Shown here piece after piece: positions 37,998 to 47,017 of a DNA stretch of 64,000 nucleotides. Below the pieces are notes generated by a model. That model saw nothing but the letters and a program-made list of their open reading frames with translations, did not search any database and was not told where the DNA came from. Source of the DNA: Salinisphaera hydrothermalis (GTDB lineage: Bacteria; Pseudomonadota; Gammaproteobacteria; Nevskiales; Salinisphaeraceae); assembly GCF_040361195.1 (NCBI RefSeq), contig NZ_APNE01000014.1. The stretch is one strand, 5' to 3'. Made by a program: the position numbers and the translations under genes. Every line of letters starts with the position of its first letter. Position 1 is the first letter of the stretch.

Positions 37998-38738
37998 ATG
38001 CAGATCGGTCCGTATCGTTTCGCGCCGCCCTGGTGGGGTGTGGTGCTTGCCCTGGTCGGGGTATTGATCCTGTCGAGCCTCGGCATGTGGCAGATTGAGC
38101 GCGCGCATTACAAGCAGCGGTTGGTGGTGGCCCATGCGAAAGCCCAGGCCGCCGGGCCGCAGCAGCTTCGGATCACGCCGGCCGATCTGGCGGCCGGTCA
38201 CGGCCCGCGGCGCGGTTATCGCTATGTGGCGAGCGGCCACTACGACGCTGCCCATCAGTTGCTGCTCGCCGATCAGGTCCAAGGCACGCAGACCGGTTAT
38301 CGCGTCTGGACGCCGCTGGTGCTGCCTTCCGGTGTGCGCGTGATGGTCGATCGCGGCTGGGTCGCAGCACCGGACGACCGGCACGAGTTGCCGACCCCGC
38401 CGGCGCCGAACGACGCGGTGCGCGTGCGGGGTTATTGGCAGGGTTTTCCGCAGCCGGGGCTACGTTTCGGCGCCGATCGTCAATGCGATCACAGGGGCTG
38501 GCCGCGCGCGTTGAATTACCCGAGTACGGCCTCGGTGCGCTGCCAGTACGAAACGCCGGTGGCCGACGGGTTGCTGCTGCTCAATCCCAAAGCGCCGGGC
38601 GGGTTCGTGCGCGACTGGGATGAAGACCCGATCGGGCTGCGCCCGTGGGCGCATTATGTGTATGCGTCGCAGTGGTTTCTGATGGCGCTGATCGCTCTGA
38701 TCATTCTGGTGGTCGTGAATACCCGGCGCCGCGCATGA
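37998..38738 (+). CDS. SURF1-family cytochrome oxidase assembly protein
   Basis: This 246-residue protein has the SURF1 plan: one membrane helix near the N-terminus (about residues 14-33, VVLALVGVLILSSLGMWQ), a periplasmic domain with RGYRYVASGHYDAAHQLLLADQ and VMVDRGWV, and a second helix at the C-terminus (about 222-241). SURF1 helps insert heme a into aa3-type oxidases. It is 46 bases after bioD. The oxidase subunits and heme A synthase are not in the window; cyoE follows after a 377-base gap. Confidence 0.9.
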   Translation: MQIGPYRFAPPWWGVVLALVGVLILSSLGMWQIERAHYKQRLVVAHAKAQAAGPQQLRITPADLAAGHGPRRGYRYVASGHYDAAHQLLLADQVQGTQTGYRVWTPLVLPSGVRVMVDRGWVAAPDDRHELPTPPAPNDAVRVRGYWQGFPQPGLRFGADRQCDHRGWPRALNYPSTASVRCQYETPVADGLLLLNPKAPGGFVRDWDEDPIGLRPWAHYVYASQWFLMALIALIILVVVNTRRRA

Positions 38739-39115
38739 TTTCGGATGTCGGCGATCGCAGCCGGCGTGTGCACGCGTGTGTCCGCGCCACGGCGTACGGG
38801 CCCTACCGGATGCAGGGCCGCACGATTTCAGGCGATAATAGCGTTTCATCGTGGCTGCGGTTGCAACTGCAGCCGGCGCTTGGCCGTATTGCAGAGTCAT
38901 GAATAACGGGCGATCTGAAACACTTGCCCGTATGACACGAGCGGCTCAAGCGATGTCTGGCCTTGTCGACACTCCCGGTACTTGCTGGCGCGTACCGCAT
39001 TGCATGCGTCGCTTTCGCCGCCATGGCTGCAACGGGTTAGTGCGGCATCAGGCGAGCCGGTTGTTATCATGGCCGCCGGCTGCCATCCCCTCAGGACCCC
39101 GGAGTGCGTGCGATC
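38739..39115. other. Intergenic region between the SURF1 gene and cyoE
   Basis: No gene is supported in this 377-base gap. It contains ACGGGC (38906-38911) and GCCCGT (38926-38931), an inverted repeat flanked by GTCAT and ATGAC, which could be a hairpin or operator. In many relatives heme A synthase (ctaA) occupies this place; no remnant of it was recognised. GGAG at 39101-39104 is the probable cyoE ribosome site. Confidence 0.45.
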
Positions 39116-40027
39116 ATGTCTAGCTCTTCCTCGGCTACCTACCAGCCGACGCTGTCGCAGCGGATCACCGACTACTACGAGCTGTGCAAACCGCGCGTGG
39201 TGCTGTTGATCGTGTTCACGGCCATGGTGGGCATGTTCCTGGCCACGCCGGGCATGGTGCCGATCGGCGCGCTGGTGTTCGGTACGCTCGGTATCGGGCT
39301 GATGGCGGCCTCGGCGGCTGCGGTCAATCAGATGATCGACGTGCAGGCGGATTCGCGCATGAAGCGCACCCGCAAACGTCCGCTGGTGACCGGCCATCTG
39401 GATACGCGCCGCTCGGCGATCTTCGCGTTCGCCATCGGTGTGGCCGGCATGGTGATTCTGCTGACGCTGGTCAACGCACTGACGGCGTGGCTCACGCTGT
39501 TCGCGCTGGTCGGCTATGCCGGCATCTATACGATGTATCTGAAACGCGCGACGCCGCAGAACATCGTGATCGGCGGGGCGGCCGGCGCGGCGCCGCCGAT
39601 TCTCGGCTGGGCGGCGGTCACCAACTCGGTGACGCTCAACTCGCTGATTCTGTTCCTGATCATCTTCATCTGGACGCCGCCGCATTTCTGGGCGCTCGCG
39701 ATCGATCGCGCCAAGGAATATGCCGAGGTGGATATTCCGATGCTGCCGGTCACCCACGGCATCGAGCACACGCGCACGCAGATCCTGATCTATACGGTGA
39801 TTCTGTTCGCCGTGTCGCTGCTGCCCTTTTTCTCGGGCATGAGCGGTTGGCTGTATCTGGCGTCCGCCGTGGTGCTGTCCGGCTGGTTCCTGGTCTATGC
39901 CGCGCGCCTGAAATGGCGGCCCTATCCGGGGCTGGGCATGAAGACGTTCGGTTATTCCATCGTCTATCTGATGGCGCTGTTCACCGCGTTGCTGGTCGAC
40001 CACTACATGCCGGTGATTACCGGCTAA
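39116..40027 (+). CDS. cyoE: Protoheme IX farnesyltransferase (heme O synthase)
   Basis: This 303-residue UbiA-family membrane prenyltransferase makes heme O. The prenyl diphosphate-binding motif NxxxDxxxD is Asn71, Asp75 and Asp79 (NQMIDVQADSRMKRT), and the characteristic KRATPQNIVIGGAAGAAPP and FIWTPPHFWALA segments follow. About nine hydrophobic helices are visible. The ATG at 39116 is preferred over the in-frame GTG at 39104, which would overlap its own ribosome site. Its stop overlaps that of the convergent yqcC by a few bases. Confidence 0.94.
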   Translation: MSSSSSATYQPTLSQRITDYYELCKPRVVLLIVFTAMVGMFLATPGMVPIGALVFGTLGIGLMAASAAAVNQMIDVQADSRMKRTRKRPLVTGHLDTRRSAIFAFAIGVAGMVILLTLVNALTAWLTLFALVGYAGIYTMYLKRATPQNIVIGGAAGAAPPILGWAAVTNSVTLNSLILFLIIFIWTPPHFWALAIDRAKEYAEVDIPMLPVTHGIEHTRTQILIYTVILFAVSLLPFFSGMSGWLYLASAVVLSGWFLVYAARLKWRPYPGLGMKTFGYSIVYLMALFTALLVDHYMPVITG

Positions 40028-40371
40028 CCGGCCTCGCGTTCGACCAGCCGATCGAAGGCGGCCAGTACTTCGATCACGCGGTTTTCGGCACTGCTGTTGC
40101 CGGTCAGTTTGGCCTCGGCCATCACCGCGATGCCGCTGGCCGACGGCAGCGGCCCGCCGGTTTCGATGAGTTCACGCATCCGCGGAACGAAAATGAACTG
40201 CAGCCATTCGGTGAATGCCAGCGTGTCGGCGCAGAAGGGCGTCCGGCTGGCCATGGCGGCCGGCGTTGGCACGTCGGTATGCCAGAGGCCGCCGTCACGC
40301 ATGGCCTGTTCGACCGCGAGCACGCAATCGGCGGCCTGCGCTAGCGCTTGCGAATTCTGGGGCGATGTCAT
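40024..40371 (-). CDS. yqcC: YqcC-family protein
   Basis: This 115-residue protein matches the YqcC family (DUF446): GLWHTDVPTP, RTPFCADTLAFTEWLQFIFVPRMRELI and a helical C-terminus. The E. coli gene neighbours truC; the function is unknown. I choose the ATG at 40371 (MTSPQNSQAL) because homology starts there; the frame extends to 40407 inside the neighbouring lipoprotein gene's end. The gene converges with cyoE with overlapping stop codons. Confidence 0.82.
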   Translation of the reverse strand: MTSPQNSQALAQAADCVLAVEQAMRDGGLWHTDVPTPAAMASRTPFCADTLAFTEWLQFIFVPRMRELIETGGPLPSASGIAVMAEAKLTGNSSAENRVIEVLAAFDRLVEREAG

Positions 40372-40391
40372 CGTGGGCACCGGTTGGGAAA

Positions 40392-41000
40392 TCAGAACGG
40401 CCACCACCAGTGGCCGGGGTGTTCGAGTTCGGAGCGGCAGCCCGCCAGTTGCTGACCATAGCGATTGGCGCGGCCCTGCACGCGGCGCGCGGTGCGCATC
40501 AGCCAGGGCTTGCTGCGATAAGCACCCTGGCGATAACCGCCCGCGCCGACGTAATACGCCAGGTACTGGCGATACGCATCAGCCTTGGATATTCCCAGGA
40601 TGCGATGACTCTGGTCGATATACCAGCCCACGAAATCCGTCGCGTCGCCGAAATCGTCACGATCGGCGAACGGATGACCGGTCTGTGATTTGTAATGGTC
40701 CCAGGTTGAATCCAGGGCCTGGGTATAGCCGTAAGCAGAACTGATATGGGTCCACGGAATGATCCATAACAGATGCTTGCGCGGCGGTCGTGCATCGCCG
40801 ACGTACTGCGACTCCTGATAAATGATCGACATCTGGACCGGGATCGGCGCGCCCCAACGCTTGAAGGCATCGTCGGCGTCCTGATACCAGCCGTGCTTCT
40901 CCTTGAACACGCTGCACAGGTTCGACGGATTGCTCGGCGGCGCGGTGACGCAGCCCGTGAGCAATAACAGGGGTAGGCAGGCAAGCAGGAGAGTACGCAT
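40392..41000 (-). CDS. Lytic transglycosylase-like lipoprotein (SLT domain)
   Basis: This 202-residue protein begins with a lipoprotein signal peptide (LLACLPLLLLTGC, Cys17 lipidated). The SLT-like domain has the probable catalytic glutamate Glu63 in MSIIYQESQY, then SSAYGYTQALDSTW, DFGDATDFVGWY and YLAYYVGAGGY. Family members are periplasmic murein-acting lipoproteins. It ends about 20 bases before the yqcC start on the same strand. A large inverted-repeat element begins 12 bases upstream of its ATG, so its promoter may lie within or beyond that element. Confidence 0.85.
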   Translation of the reverse strand: MRTLLLACLPLLLLTGCVTAPPSNPSNLCSVFKEKHGWYQDADDAFKRWGAPIPVQMSIIYQESQYVGDARPPRKHLLWIIPWTHISSAYGYTQALDSTWDHYKSQTGHPFADRDDFGDATDFVGWYIDQSHRILGISKADAYRQYLAYYVGAGGYRQGAYRSKPWLMRTARRVQGRANRYGQQLAGCRSELEHPGHWWWPF

Positions 41001-41011
41001 GGCGACAGGTT

Positions 41012-41261
41012 AGGGTCTGTTGAGGTTTCGTGCGAGTCCGCGCCAAGCGCTCCCTGAAAATTGACTAGGGGCGGCAAGACGAGGCGTAGCGAGCGTGGCG
41101 TAGTCATCCTACGCGAGAGCGCTACAACGCTGTATTGCCGTAAATCGCGCCCGGCGCTGTCGTGAGTCTGGGCGTGGCGGGCGCAGAGCCGGCGACTCGC
41201 GCCTTGCCGGACACGATTTACGGACACCAACGCGGCGCTCGCACGAACCTCAACAGACCCT
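41012..41261. repeat. 250-bp inverted-repeat (MITE-like) element
   Basis: The terminal arms at 41012-41036 (AGGGTCTGTTGAGG then TTTCGTGCGAG) and 41238-41261 (CTCGCACGAACC then TCAACAGACCCT) are near-perfect reverse complements, differing by one base deletion. Inside, CCGTAAATCG (41138-41147) pairs with CGATTTACGG (41214-41223). No transposase frame exists. Similar arms occur elsewhere in the window, so it belongs to a family. No clear target-site duplication was seen. Confidence 0.7.
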
Positions 41262-41297
41262 GGCAGAGCCGCTACGGCAAGGGTATGACGCGATGCG

Positions 41298-41303
41298 TAT
41301 AAT
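41298..41303 (+). promoter_or_regulatory. Possible -10 element upstream of cysJ
   Basis: A perfect TATAAT with TGCG just before it lies 133 bases before the cysJ ATG. The -35 region (around CGGCAA) is weak, which would suit an activator-dependent (CysB-type) promoter; no CysB site could be identified. Confidence 0.4.
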
Positions 41304-41435
41304 CACGCCTTCGCAAAATCGCCGGATCCGGCTCTTTCATAGCTTTTGGTTCTATAAAAATACGGAAACGAAAGTTTTAATTTTTAGGCGGTCGCGATAG
41401 CCTTTGCCTCCGCCCCCGGCTACGCATGATTCATC

Positions 41436-43277
41436 ATGGCAATGAATGCAGTGACCATTGACGAACACAGCAGCCCGCTCAACGCCGAGCAGGCCGCCCA
41501 GCTGACGTCGCTCATCCAGAGTTTGAGCCCTGCTCAGGCGACCTGGATCAGCGGCTATCTGGCCGGGCTCAACGCGCACGCCGCCATCGGCGAGGTCGCG
41601 GCGCCGCAGGCCGCGAGCGCGCCGGCCGCGGGTGCGTCCGAGCCGCTGACCGTGTTGTACGGCTCACAGACCGGCAATGCGGAGGATGTCGCCGAGCAGC
41701 TTGTGGCAGCCGCCGAGGCTGCGGGTTTGAGCGCGAAGGCGATCGATATGCTCGATTACAAGCCGCGCGATCTGAAGAAAGAGCAGAACCTCATCATTTG
41801 CGTCTCCACGCACGGCGAGGGCGATCCGCCCGACAATGCCGAAGAGCTGCATGAATTCATCTACGGCAAGAAGGCGCCGAAGCTGGAGGGCGTGAAGTTC
41901 TCCGTGCTGGCTTTCGGGGATTCCAGCTACGAGCACTTCTGCCAGACCGGGCGCGATTTCGACACCCAGCTGGAGAAGCTGGGTGCGACGCGCGTGGTCG
42001 ACCGCGTCGATCTGGATGTGGATTTCGATGAGGCCGCCGAGGCCTGGATCGACAACGTCGTATCGCGTTTCAAGGACGAGCTGGGCGGCGGCGAGCCCGC
42101 GCCGGCGCACGGCAACGTCACGGTGATGCCCGGCACCGCCGCGCAGCCGGCGGCCAGTCAGTGGAGCCGCAAGAATCCGTTCCAGGCGGAGTTGCTGACC
42201 AACGTCGTACTCAATGGCCGCGGCTCGGACAAGGAAGTGCACCATATCGAGCTCGACACCGAGGATTCGGGTCTGAGCTGGGAGCCCGGCGACTCGTTGG
42301 GCATCATCCCCTCGAACGATCCGCAGGTGGTGGCCGAGCTGATTGCCGCGCTGGGCGCGTCCGCCGACGAGGAAGTCACCGGCCTGGACGGCGAGGTGAG
42401 CCTCGAGCATGCCCTGACGCACCAGTACGAAATCACGACGCTGACCCGGCCGTTCATCGAGAAGTATGCCGAGCGCGCGGCCAACGACGAGCTCAACGCG
42501 CTGCTGGTCGAAGAGGCCCGAGAGCAGCTCGCCGCTTATATGGATGGGCGCTTCATCATCGATCTGGTCGAGGATTATCCGGTCGCCGACATGACCGGTG
42601 CGGACTTCGTGCGCCTGCTGCGCAAACTGCCGCCGCGTCTGTACTCGATCGCCTCCAGCCATGCCGCGAATCCGGACGAGATTCATCTCACCGTTGCCGC
42701 GGTGCGCTATCAGGCGCACGGGCGCGACCGTCACGGCGTGGCGTCGATCCAGCTGGCCGATCGCAGCGAAGATACCAAGCTGCCGATCTACATCGACCAC
42801 AACAAGAACTTCAAGCTGCCGTCGGACGACGACGCGCCGATCATCATGATCGGGCCGGGAACCGGCATCGCGCCGTTCCGTGCGTTCATGGAAGAGCGCG
42901 AGGAGCGCGGCGCCGGCGGCCGCAACTGGGTGTTCTTCGGCGCGCAGCATTTCCGCACCGATTTCTACTATCAGACCGACTGGTTGCGCTGGCGCGACGA
43001 CGGCCTGCTGACGCGCATGGACGTGGCGTTCTCGCGCGATCAGGCCGACAAGGTCTATGTTCAGCACAAGCTGCGCGAGGCTAGCGCCGACGTCTTCGAC
43101 TGGATCGAATCCGGTGCCACGATCTATGTCTGCGGCGATGCCAATGCCATGGCGGCGGACGTGCACGATGCGCTGTTGGACATCATTGCCGAGCATGCCA
43201 ATCTGGATGCCGAAGGTGCGGCCGGCTACCTGAAGAACCTGCAAAAGGAAAAGCGCTACCAGCGCGACGTCTACTAA
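41436..43277 (+). CDS. cysJ: Sulfite reductase (NADPH) flavoprotein alpha subunit
   Basis: This 613-residue diflavin reductase passes electrons from NADPH to CysI. The flavodoxin FMN domain (about 70-210) begins LYGSQTGNAEDVAEQL. The FAD/NADPH half has RLYSIASSHA, GPGTGIAPFRAFMEER and the C-terminal KRYQRDVY typical of CysJ. The N-terminal leader (ALSPLQ-like PLNAEQAAQLTSLIQSLSPAQATWISGYL) is also family-like. It is followed 75 bases later by cysI; an imperfect hairpin (about 43278-43303) lies between them. Confidence 0.96.
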   Translation: MAMNAVTIDEHSSPLNAEQAAQLTSLIQSLSPAQATWISGYLAGLNAHAAIGEVAAPQAASAPAAGASEPLTVLYGSQTGNAEDVAEQLVAAAEAAGLSAKAIDMLDYKPRDLKKEQNLIICVSTHGEGDPPDNAEELHEFIYGKKAPKLEGVKFSVLAFGDSSYEHFCQTGRDFDTQLEKLGATRVVDRVDLDVDFDEAAEAWIDNVVSRFKDELGGGEPAPAHGNVTVMPGTAAQPAASQWSRKNPFQAELLTNVVLNGRGSDKEVHHIELDTEDSGLSWEPGDSLGIIPSNDPQVVAELIAALGASADEEVTGLDGEVSLEHALTHQYEITTLTRPFIEKYAERAANDELNALLVEEAREQLAAYMDGRFIIDLVEDYPVADMTGADFVRLLRKLPPRLYSIASSHAANPDEIHLTVAAVRYQAHGRDRHGVASIQLADRSEDTKLPIYIDHNKNFKLPSDDDAPIIMIGPGTGIAPFRAFMEEREERGAGGRNWVFFGAQHFRTDFYYQTDWLRWRDDGLLTRMDVAFSRDQADKVYVQHKLREASADVFDWIESGATIYVCGDANAMAADVHDALLDIIAEHANLDAEGAAGYLKNLQKEKRYQRDVY

Positions 43278-43352
43278 GCGATTGCCGCCGAACCGGCGAT
43301 CGCTGCGCCCCGACGCCGCGACCCGCGCCCTTTCCACGACCGAGTGACCGCC

Positions 43353-45107
43353 ATGAGCGACACCAAGAATCTTTCGCCCGTCGAGCACATCAAGCTGGCC
43401 AGTAACTATCTGCGCGGCACGATTGCCGACGGCCTGGCCGACGAACTGACCGCCTCGATCGCCGAGGACGATACCCAGCTGACGAAGTTCTATGGCTTCT
43501 ATCAGCAGGACGATCGCGATATTCGCGCCGAGCGCAAGGCCTCCAAGCTGGAGCCGCACTATCAGTTCATGCTGCGCCTGCGGCTGCCGGCCGGTGTGGT
43601 TACCGGCGAGCAGTACCTGGAGATCGACCGGCTGGCGCATAAATATGCCAACGGCACGCTACGACTGACCACGCGCCAAACGTTCCAGTACCACCACGTG
43701 GCCAAGAAGCATTTGCGCCCGTTGCTGCAGGACGCCTACCGGATTGGCGTGGATGCGCGCGGTGCCTGCGGCGACGTGAACCGCAACGTTATGGCTTCGG
43801 CGTTTCCGGAAAAATCTGCCGTGCATACGGCGATCCACGAGTGGTCGACCAAGATCTCCGAGCATCTGGCCTGGAAATCGCGCGCCTACGAAGAGATCTT
43901 TCTCGAGCAGAAGCCGAGCGGCGAAGAAGACCACGAGCCGCTGTATGGCAAGTCCTATCTGCCGCGCAAGTTCAAGATCGCCATCGCCGTGCCGCCGGAA
44001 AACGATGTCGACGTGTTCGCCAACGATATCGGCCTGATCGCGATCGTCGATGATGGCGAGCTGATCGGCTTCAACGTCGCCATCGGCGGCGGCATGGGCA
44101 CGACGCACGGCGAGCCGGCGACCTATCCGCGCTTGGGCACCGTGATCGGTTTCGCGCCGCTGGACCAGACGCTGGAAACGGTCGAGACGCTGGTGACCAT
44201 CCAGCGCGACTACGGCGATCGCGAGAACCGCAAGCACGCGCGTTTCAAGTACACGATCGATGATCACGGCCTGGATTTCATCCACGAGCAGCTGGCCGAG
44301 CGCGCCGATATCAAGCTCGAGACCGCGCGCGACTATCACTTCGATCGCAACGGCGATCCGCTGGGCTGGCAGCAGTCGGACAATGGGGCCTGGCACCTGA
44401 CGGTGTTTATCGAAAACGGCCGTATCGCCGACTTCGACGATAAGGGCCTGGCCCACCACGGCCAATACCACGGTCGGCCGGGCTACAAGCTGATGACGGC
44501 ACTGCGCGAGCTGGCCAAGGTGCACAAGGGCACGATCCGGCTCACCGGCAACCACAACATCGTGTTCGCCGACGTGGCCGAGGCCGACAAGAGCGCGATC
44601 GAGGATATCGTCGAACACTACGGTCTCGACGACGGCCGCGAGGCGTCGCCTCTGCGGCATGCGTCCATGTCCTGCGTGGCGTTCCCGACCTGCGGCTTGG
44701 CCATGGCCGAATCCGAACGTTATCTGCCGGAGCTGGTCGACAAGCTGCAGGGCGTGGCGACCGATGCCGGCGTGGGCGATGTGCCCATCGTGATCCGCAT
44801 GACCGGCTGCCCGAACGGCTGCGCCCGTCCGTTCCTCGGCGAGATCGGGTTCGTTGGCAAGGCGCCCGGCAAGTACAACCTGTATCTCGGCGCGGCGTTC
44901 GACGGTTCACGTTTGAATAAGCTTTATCGCGAGAATATTGGCGAGGACGAGATCCTCGCCGAACTGACCCCGCTGATTGAGCGCTTTGCCGCCGAACGCG
45001 AGGACGGTGAGCATTTCGGTGATTTCGTGATTCGTACCGGCGTCATCGCCGCGACCACCGAAGGGCGCAACTTCCATGACAACGTGGGTCCTGCACAAGC
45101 GGCATAA
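43353..45107 (+). CDS. cysI: Sulfite reductase hemoprotein beta subunit
   Basis: This 584-residue enzyme performs the six-electron reduction of sulfite to sulfide. The siroheme-4Fe4S ligands are Cys441, Cys447 (SCVAFPTCGLA), Cys486 and Cys490 (TGCPNGCARP), with the same spacing as in E. coli CysI. TLRLTTRQTFQYHHV near residue 110 is the usual sulfite-binding segment. The ATG at 43353 is chosen over an in-frame GTG three codons earlier. Its 3' end overlaps the DUF2059 gene by 32 bases. Confidence 0.96.
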   Translation: MSDTKNLSPVEHIKLASNYLRGTIADGLADELTASIAEDDTQLTKFYGFYQQDDRDIRAERKASKLEPHYQFMLRLRLPAGVVTGEQYLEIDRLAHKYANGTLRLTTRQTFQYHHVAKKHLRPLLQDAYRIGVDARGACGDVNRNVMASAFPEKSAVHTAIHEWSTKISEHLAWKSRAYEEIFLEQKPSGEEDHEPLYGKSYLPRKFKIAIAVPPENDVDVFANDIGLIAIVDDGELIGFNVAIGGGMGTTHGEPATYPRLGTVIGFAPLDQTLETVETLVTIQRDYGDRENRKHARFKYTIDDHGLDFIHEQLAERADIKLETARDYHFDRNGDPLGWQQSDNGAWHLTVFIENGRIADFDDKGLAHHGQYHGRPGYKLMTALRELAKVHKGTIRLTGNHNIVFADVAEADKSAIEDIVEHYGLDDGREASPLRHASMSCVAFPTCGLAMAESERYLPELVDKLQGVATDAGVGDVPIVIRMTGCPNGCARPFLGEIGFVGKAPGKYNLYLGAAFDGSRLNKLYRENIGEDEILAELTPLIERFAAEREDGEHFGDFVIRTGVIAATTEGRNFHDNVGPAQAA

Positions 45108-45708
45108 CCGCCGCGATAATCGATCCCGGGCCGGCGCGCGTGCGCTGGCCCGGGTTGTGCTTCTGGCGGTGTTCGCCATGCCGGTCGCGGCCTGGGCGGC
45201 CGACAGCGGAGCTCAGGGCAACGCGCCCAACGCTTCGACAACGCCGAGCGCGGCGGCTACCGATCAGAGCAAGGAACAGCTCATTCGCACGTTGGTCAAC
45301 CTGACCGATACGCCGGAAGTGCAGGCGCTGTTCTCGCAGGAGCTCATCAATCGGGTCTCGAGTGCGATCTCGATGTTCGGGCCCACGCTCAACCCGCAGA
45401 CGATGAACGTCATCAGCCAGCAGACGCGGGCGGTGGTGTCGGAGCACATCAACGACGGCGATGCGCTGTATTCGGTACTGGCGCCGGTTTACGAAAAGCA
45501 CTTCAACCTGATCGAGCTTAATCAGCTGGTGCAGTTCTACAAGTCGCCGTTGGGTCAGAAACTGGTCAATACCTCGCCCGAACTGATGTCCGAGACGATG
45601 GATCTGGGTTCGCAGTGGGGATTGTCGCTGGTGCCTGAAATCGTGCAGCGGGTGCGAGCTCAGTTGAACGCACAGAACGCTGACAACAGCGACACCACGG
45701 CACGGTAG
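45076..45708 (+). CDS. Secreted DUF2059 protein
   Basis: This 210-residue protein has a signal peptide (ARVVLLAVFAMPVAAWA, cleavage after about residue 41) and a DUF2059 domain: YEKHFNLIELNQLVQFYKSPLGQKLV followed by a helical stretch. The family is periplasmic with unknown function. The start codon lies inside the end of cysI in another frame (32-base overlap), so its N-terminus is less certain; a later start would still keep the signal peptide. Any role in sulfur assimilation is unproven. Confidence 0.82.
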   Translation: MTTWVLHKRHNRRDNRSRAGARALARVVLLAVFAMPVAAWAADSGAQGNAPNASTTPSAAATDQSKEQLIRTLVNLTDTPEVQALFSQELINRVSSAISMFGPTLNPQTMNVISQQTRAVVSEHINDGDALYSVLAPVYEKHFNLIELNQLVQFYKSPLGQKLVNTSPELMSETMDLGSQWGLSLVPEIVQRVRAQLNAQNADNSDTTAR

Positions 45709-45759
45709 CGCCGGTCGGATCGTGCCAGTCGGGCGCGCCGGCCGCTCGGCTAGTCTGAA

Positions 45760-46437
45760 TCAGAGTCTGTTGTCGTCCGCTTGTCGTGTTGCCCGGCTAT
45801 CCCAGCGGCCCACGCCGAGAAAGATCAGGCGGAGCTGTTTTTCGGCGCGTCGCATCAGCGCTTCGTCCTCGGCGGCATCCGGCGCTACGTCCAGAATGCG
45901 TTCCGATACGGCGATGATGGCGTTGACCACGAGTTCGGCGATCATGCGTAGATCGTCCAGGTCGATATGCCGGAACTCGTCGAATTGGGCGAGATCGCCG
46001 GCCAGTTCATCGATCAGCGCGCTGATGTGGCCTTGAATCGCCGCGCGCATGCCCGCGCTGCCAGCATAGCGTTCCTTGATGAGAAACTGGAACAGAAGTC
46101 GATGATCGCGGACGTGCAGGGCGAACAGCTCGACCGAGTAGCGCGTCAGGCCTTCGATTGGCATGGCCGGCAGGTTGGCCGCGCCGAGCATGCGTCGCAG
46201 CTCGGTGAACGTATCCTCGACTAGCGCCATGCCGAGCGCGTCCATATCCTGGAAATGACGATAAAATGCCGTGGGCACCACGCCGGCATGACGGGCAATA
46301 CGGCGCAGCGACAGCGCCGAGAAATTGCTTTCGCTGGCCACGAGCTCGAGTGCGGCCTCCATCAGCGCGGCACGCGCCTCACCCCGGCGAGGCGGGGTGC
46401 GTCCGGGAGCGGGAGAACGTGAGTCGGAGCGAGCCAT
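45760..46437 (-). CDS. TetR-family transcriptional regulator, FabR-like
   Basis: This 225-residue repressor has an N-terminal helix-turn-helix in LSLRRIARHAGVVPTAFYRHFQDMDALGMALV, and the ligand domain keeps FLIKERYAGSAGMRAAI. These stretches resemble FabR/DesT, which control unsaturated fatty acid synthesis according to membrane lipid composition. The ATG at 46437 (MARSDSRSP) is chosen because the upstream extension is not family-like. No fatty acid gene is adjacent, so it may act at distant sites. It converges with the DUF2059 gene. Confidence 0.83.
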   Translation of the reverse strand: MARSDSRSPAPGRTPPRRGEARAALMEAALELVASESNFSALSLRRIARHAGVVPTAFYRHFQDMDALGMALVEDTFTELRRMLGAANLPAMPIEGLTRYSVELFALHVRDHRLLFQFLIKERYAGSAGMRAAIQGHISALIDELAGDLAQFDEFRHIDLDDLRMIAELVVNAIIAVSERILDVAPDAAEDEALMRRAEKQLRLIFLGVGRWDSRATRQADDNRL

Positions 46438-46616
46438 GCGCGTGGTTGTAACAGATTCGATCGTAAAACCCCATGTTGCAGTCCGTGTGCGGCGCGAACT
46501 GCGACAGCATGGCATTGTGCGATGCAGCAATCCGTGCGGACAAGTCGAGCCGGTGTGACCGCGTTGTTTCGCGTCGGTAAACGATCTAAGCTCTTGTAGG
46601 TGCTTGCCAGGCGTCC

Positions 46617-46907
46617 ATGACCATGCTCAAGCTGCTCGAAACGCTAAAAGACTCGGCCGAATCGGCTTTCGATTCCGCAGTGGTCCGCCTCGAAAACTGC
46701 CACCATCTGGTGGGCGGCTACCTCTCGACTCGCCGCCGTAGTCGATCGCAGCTGCCAGTCGTCGTTGGACGCCGTGACGAATACGGCGCGGGGTCGATCT
46801 ACGACTTGTTACGAGGTCTGAATCGGGAGATCGGCGAATTCGGTACCGATGTGTTTCAGATCATCGACGATGCCCGCGCCCGTCGTCAGGCGGAGAAGAC
46901 GCGCTGA
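46617..46907 (+). CDS. Small protein of unknown function
   Basis: This 96-residue product is not recognised. It is predicted mostly helical (LLETLKDSAESAFDSAVVRLENCHHL; GSIYDLLRGLNREIGEFGTDVFQIIDDAR) with a basic RRRSRSQ linker, and has no signal peptide or membrane helix. The reading frame has GC-rich third positions like its neighbours, and its stop lies 110 bases before the mechanosensitive channel gene, which favours a real gene. An alternative ATG two codons later is equally possible. Function cannot be given. Confidence 0.55.
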   Translation: MTMLKLLETLKDSAESAFDSAVVRLENCHHLVGGYLSTRRRSRSQLPVVVGRRDEYGAGSIYDLLRGLNREIGEFGTDVFQIIDDARARRQAEKTR

Positions 46908-47017
46908 GGCGCGGCCTGATCGACGATGGCACCACGTCGTTCATTTTTGTGTCGCCCGCGGCCGGGTCAGGCCGTAAACTAGCCGACTTCGAATTGGACT
47001 GAGCGAGTCGATCGGCC

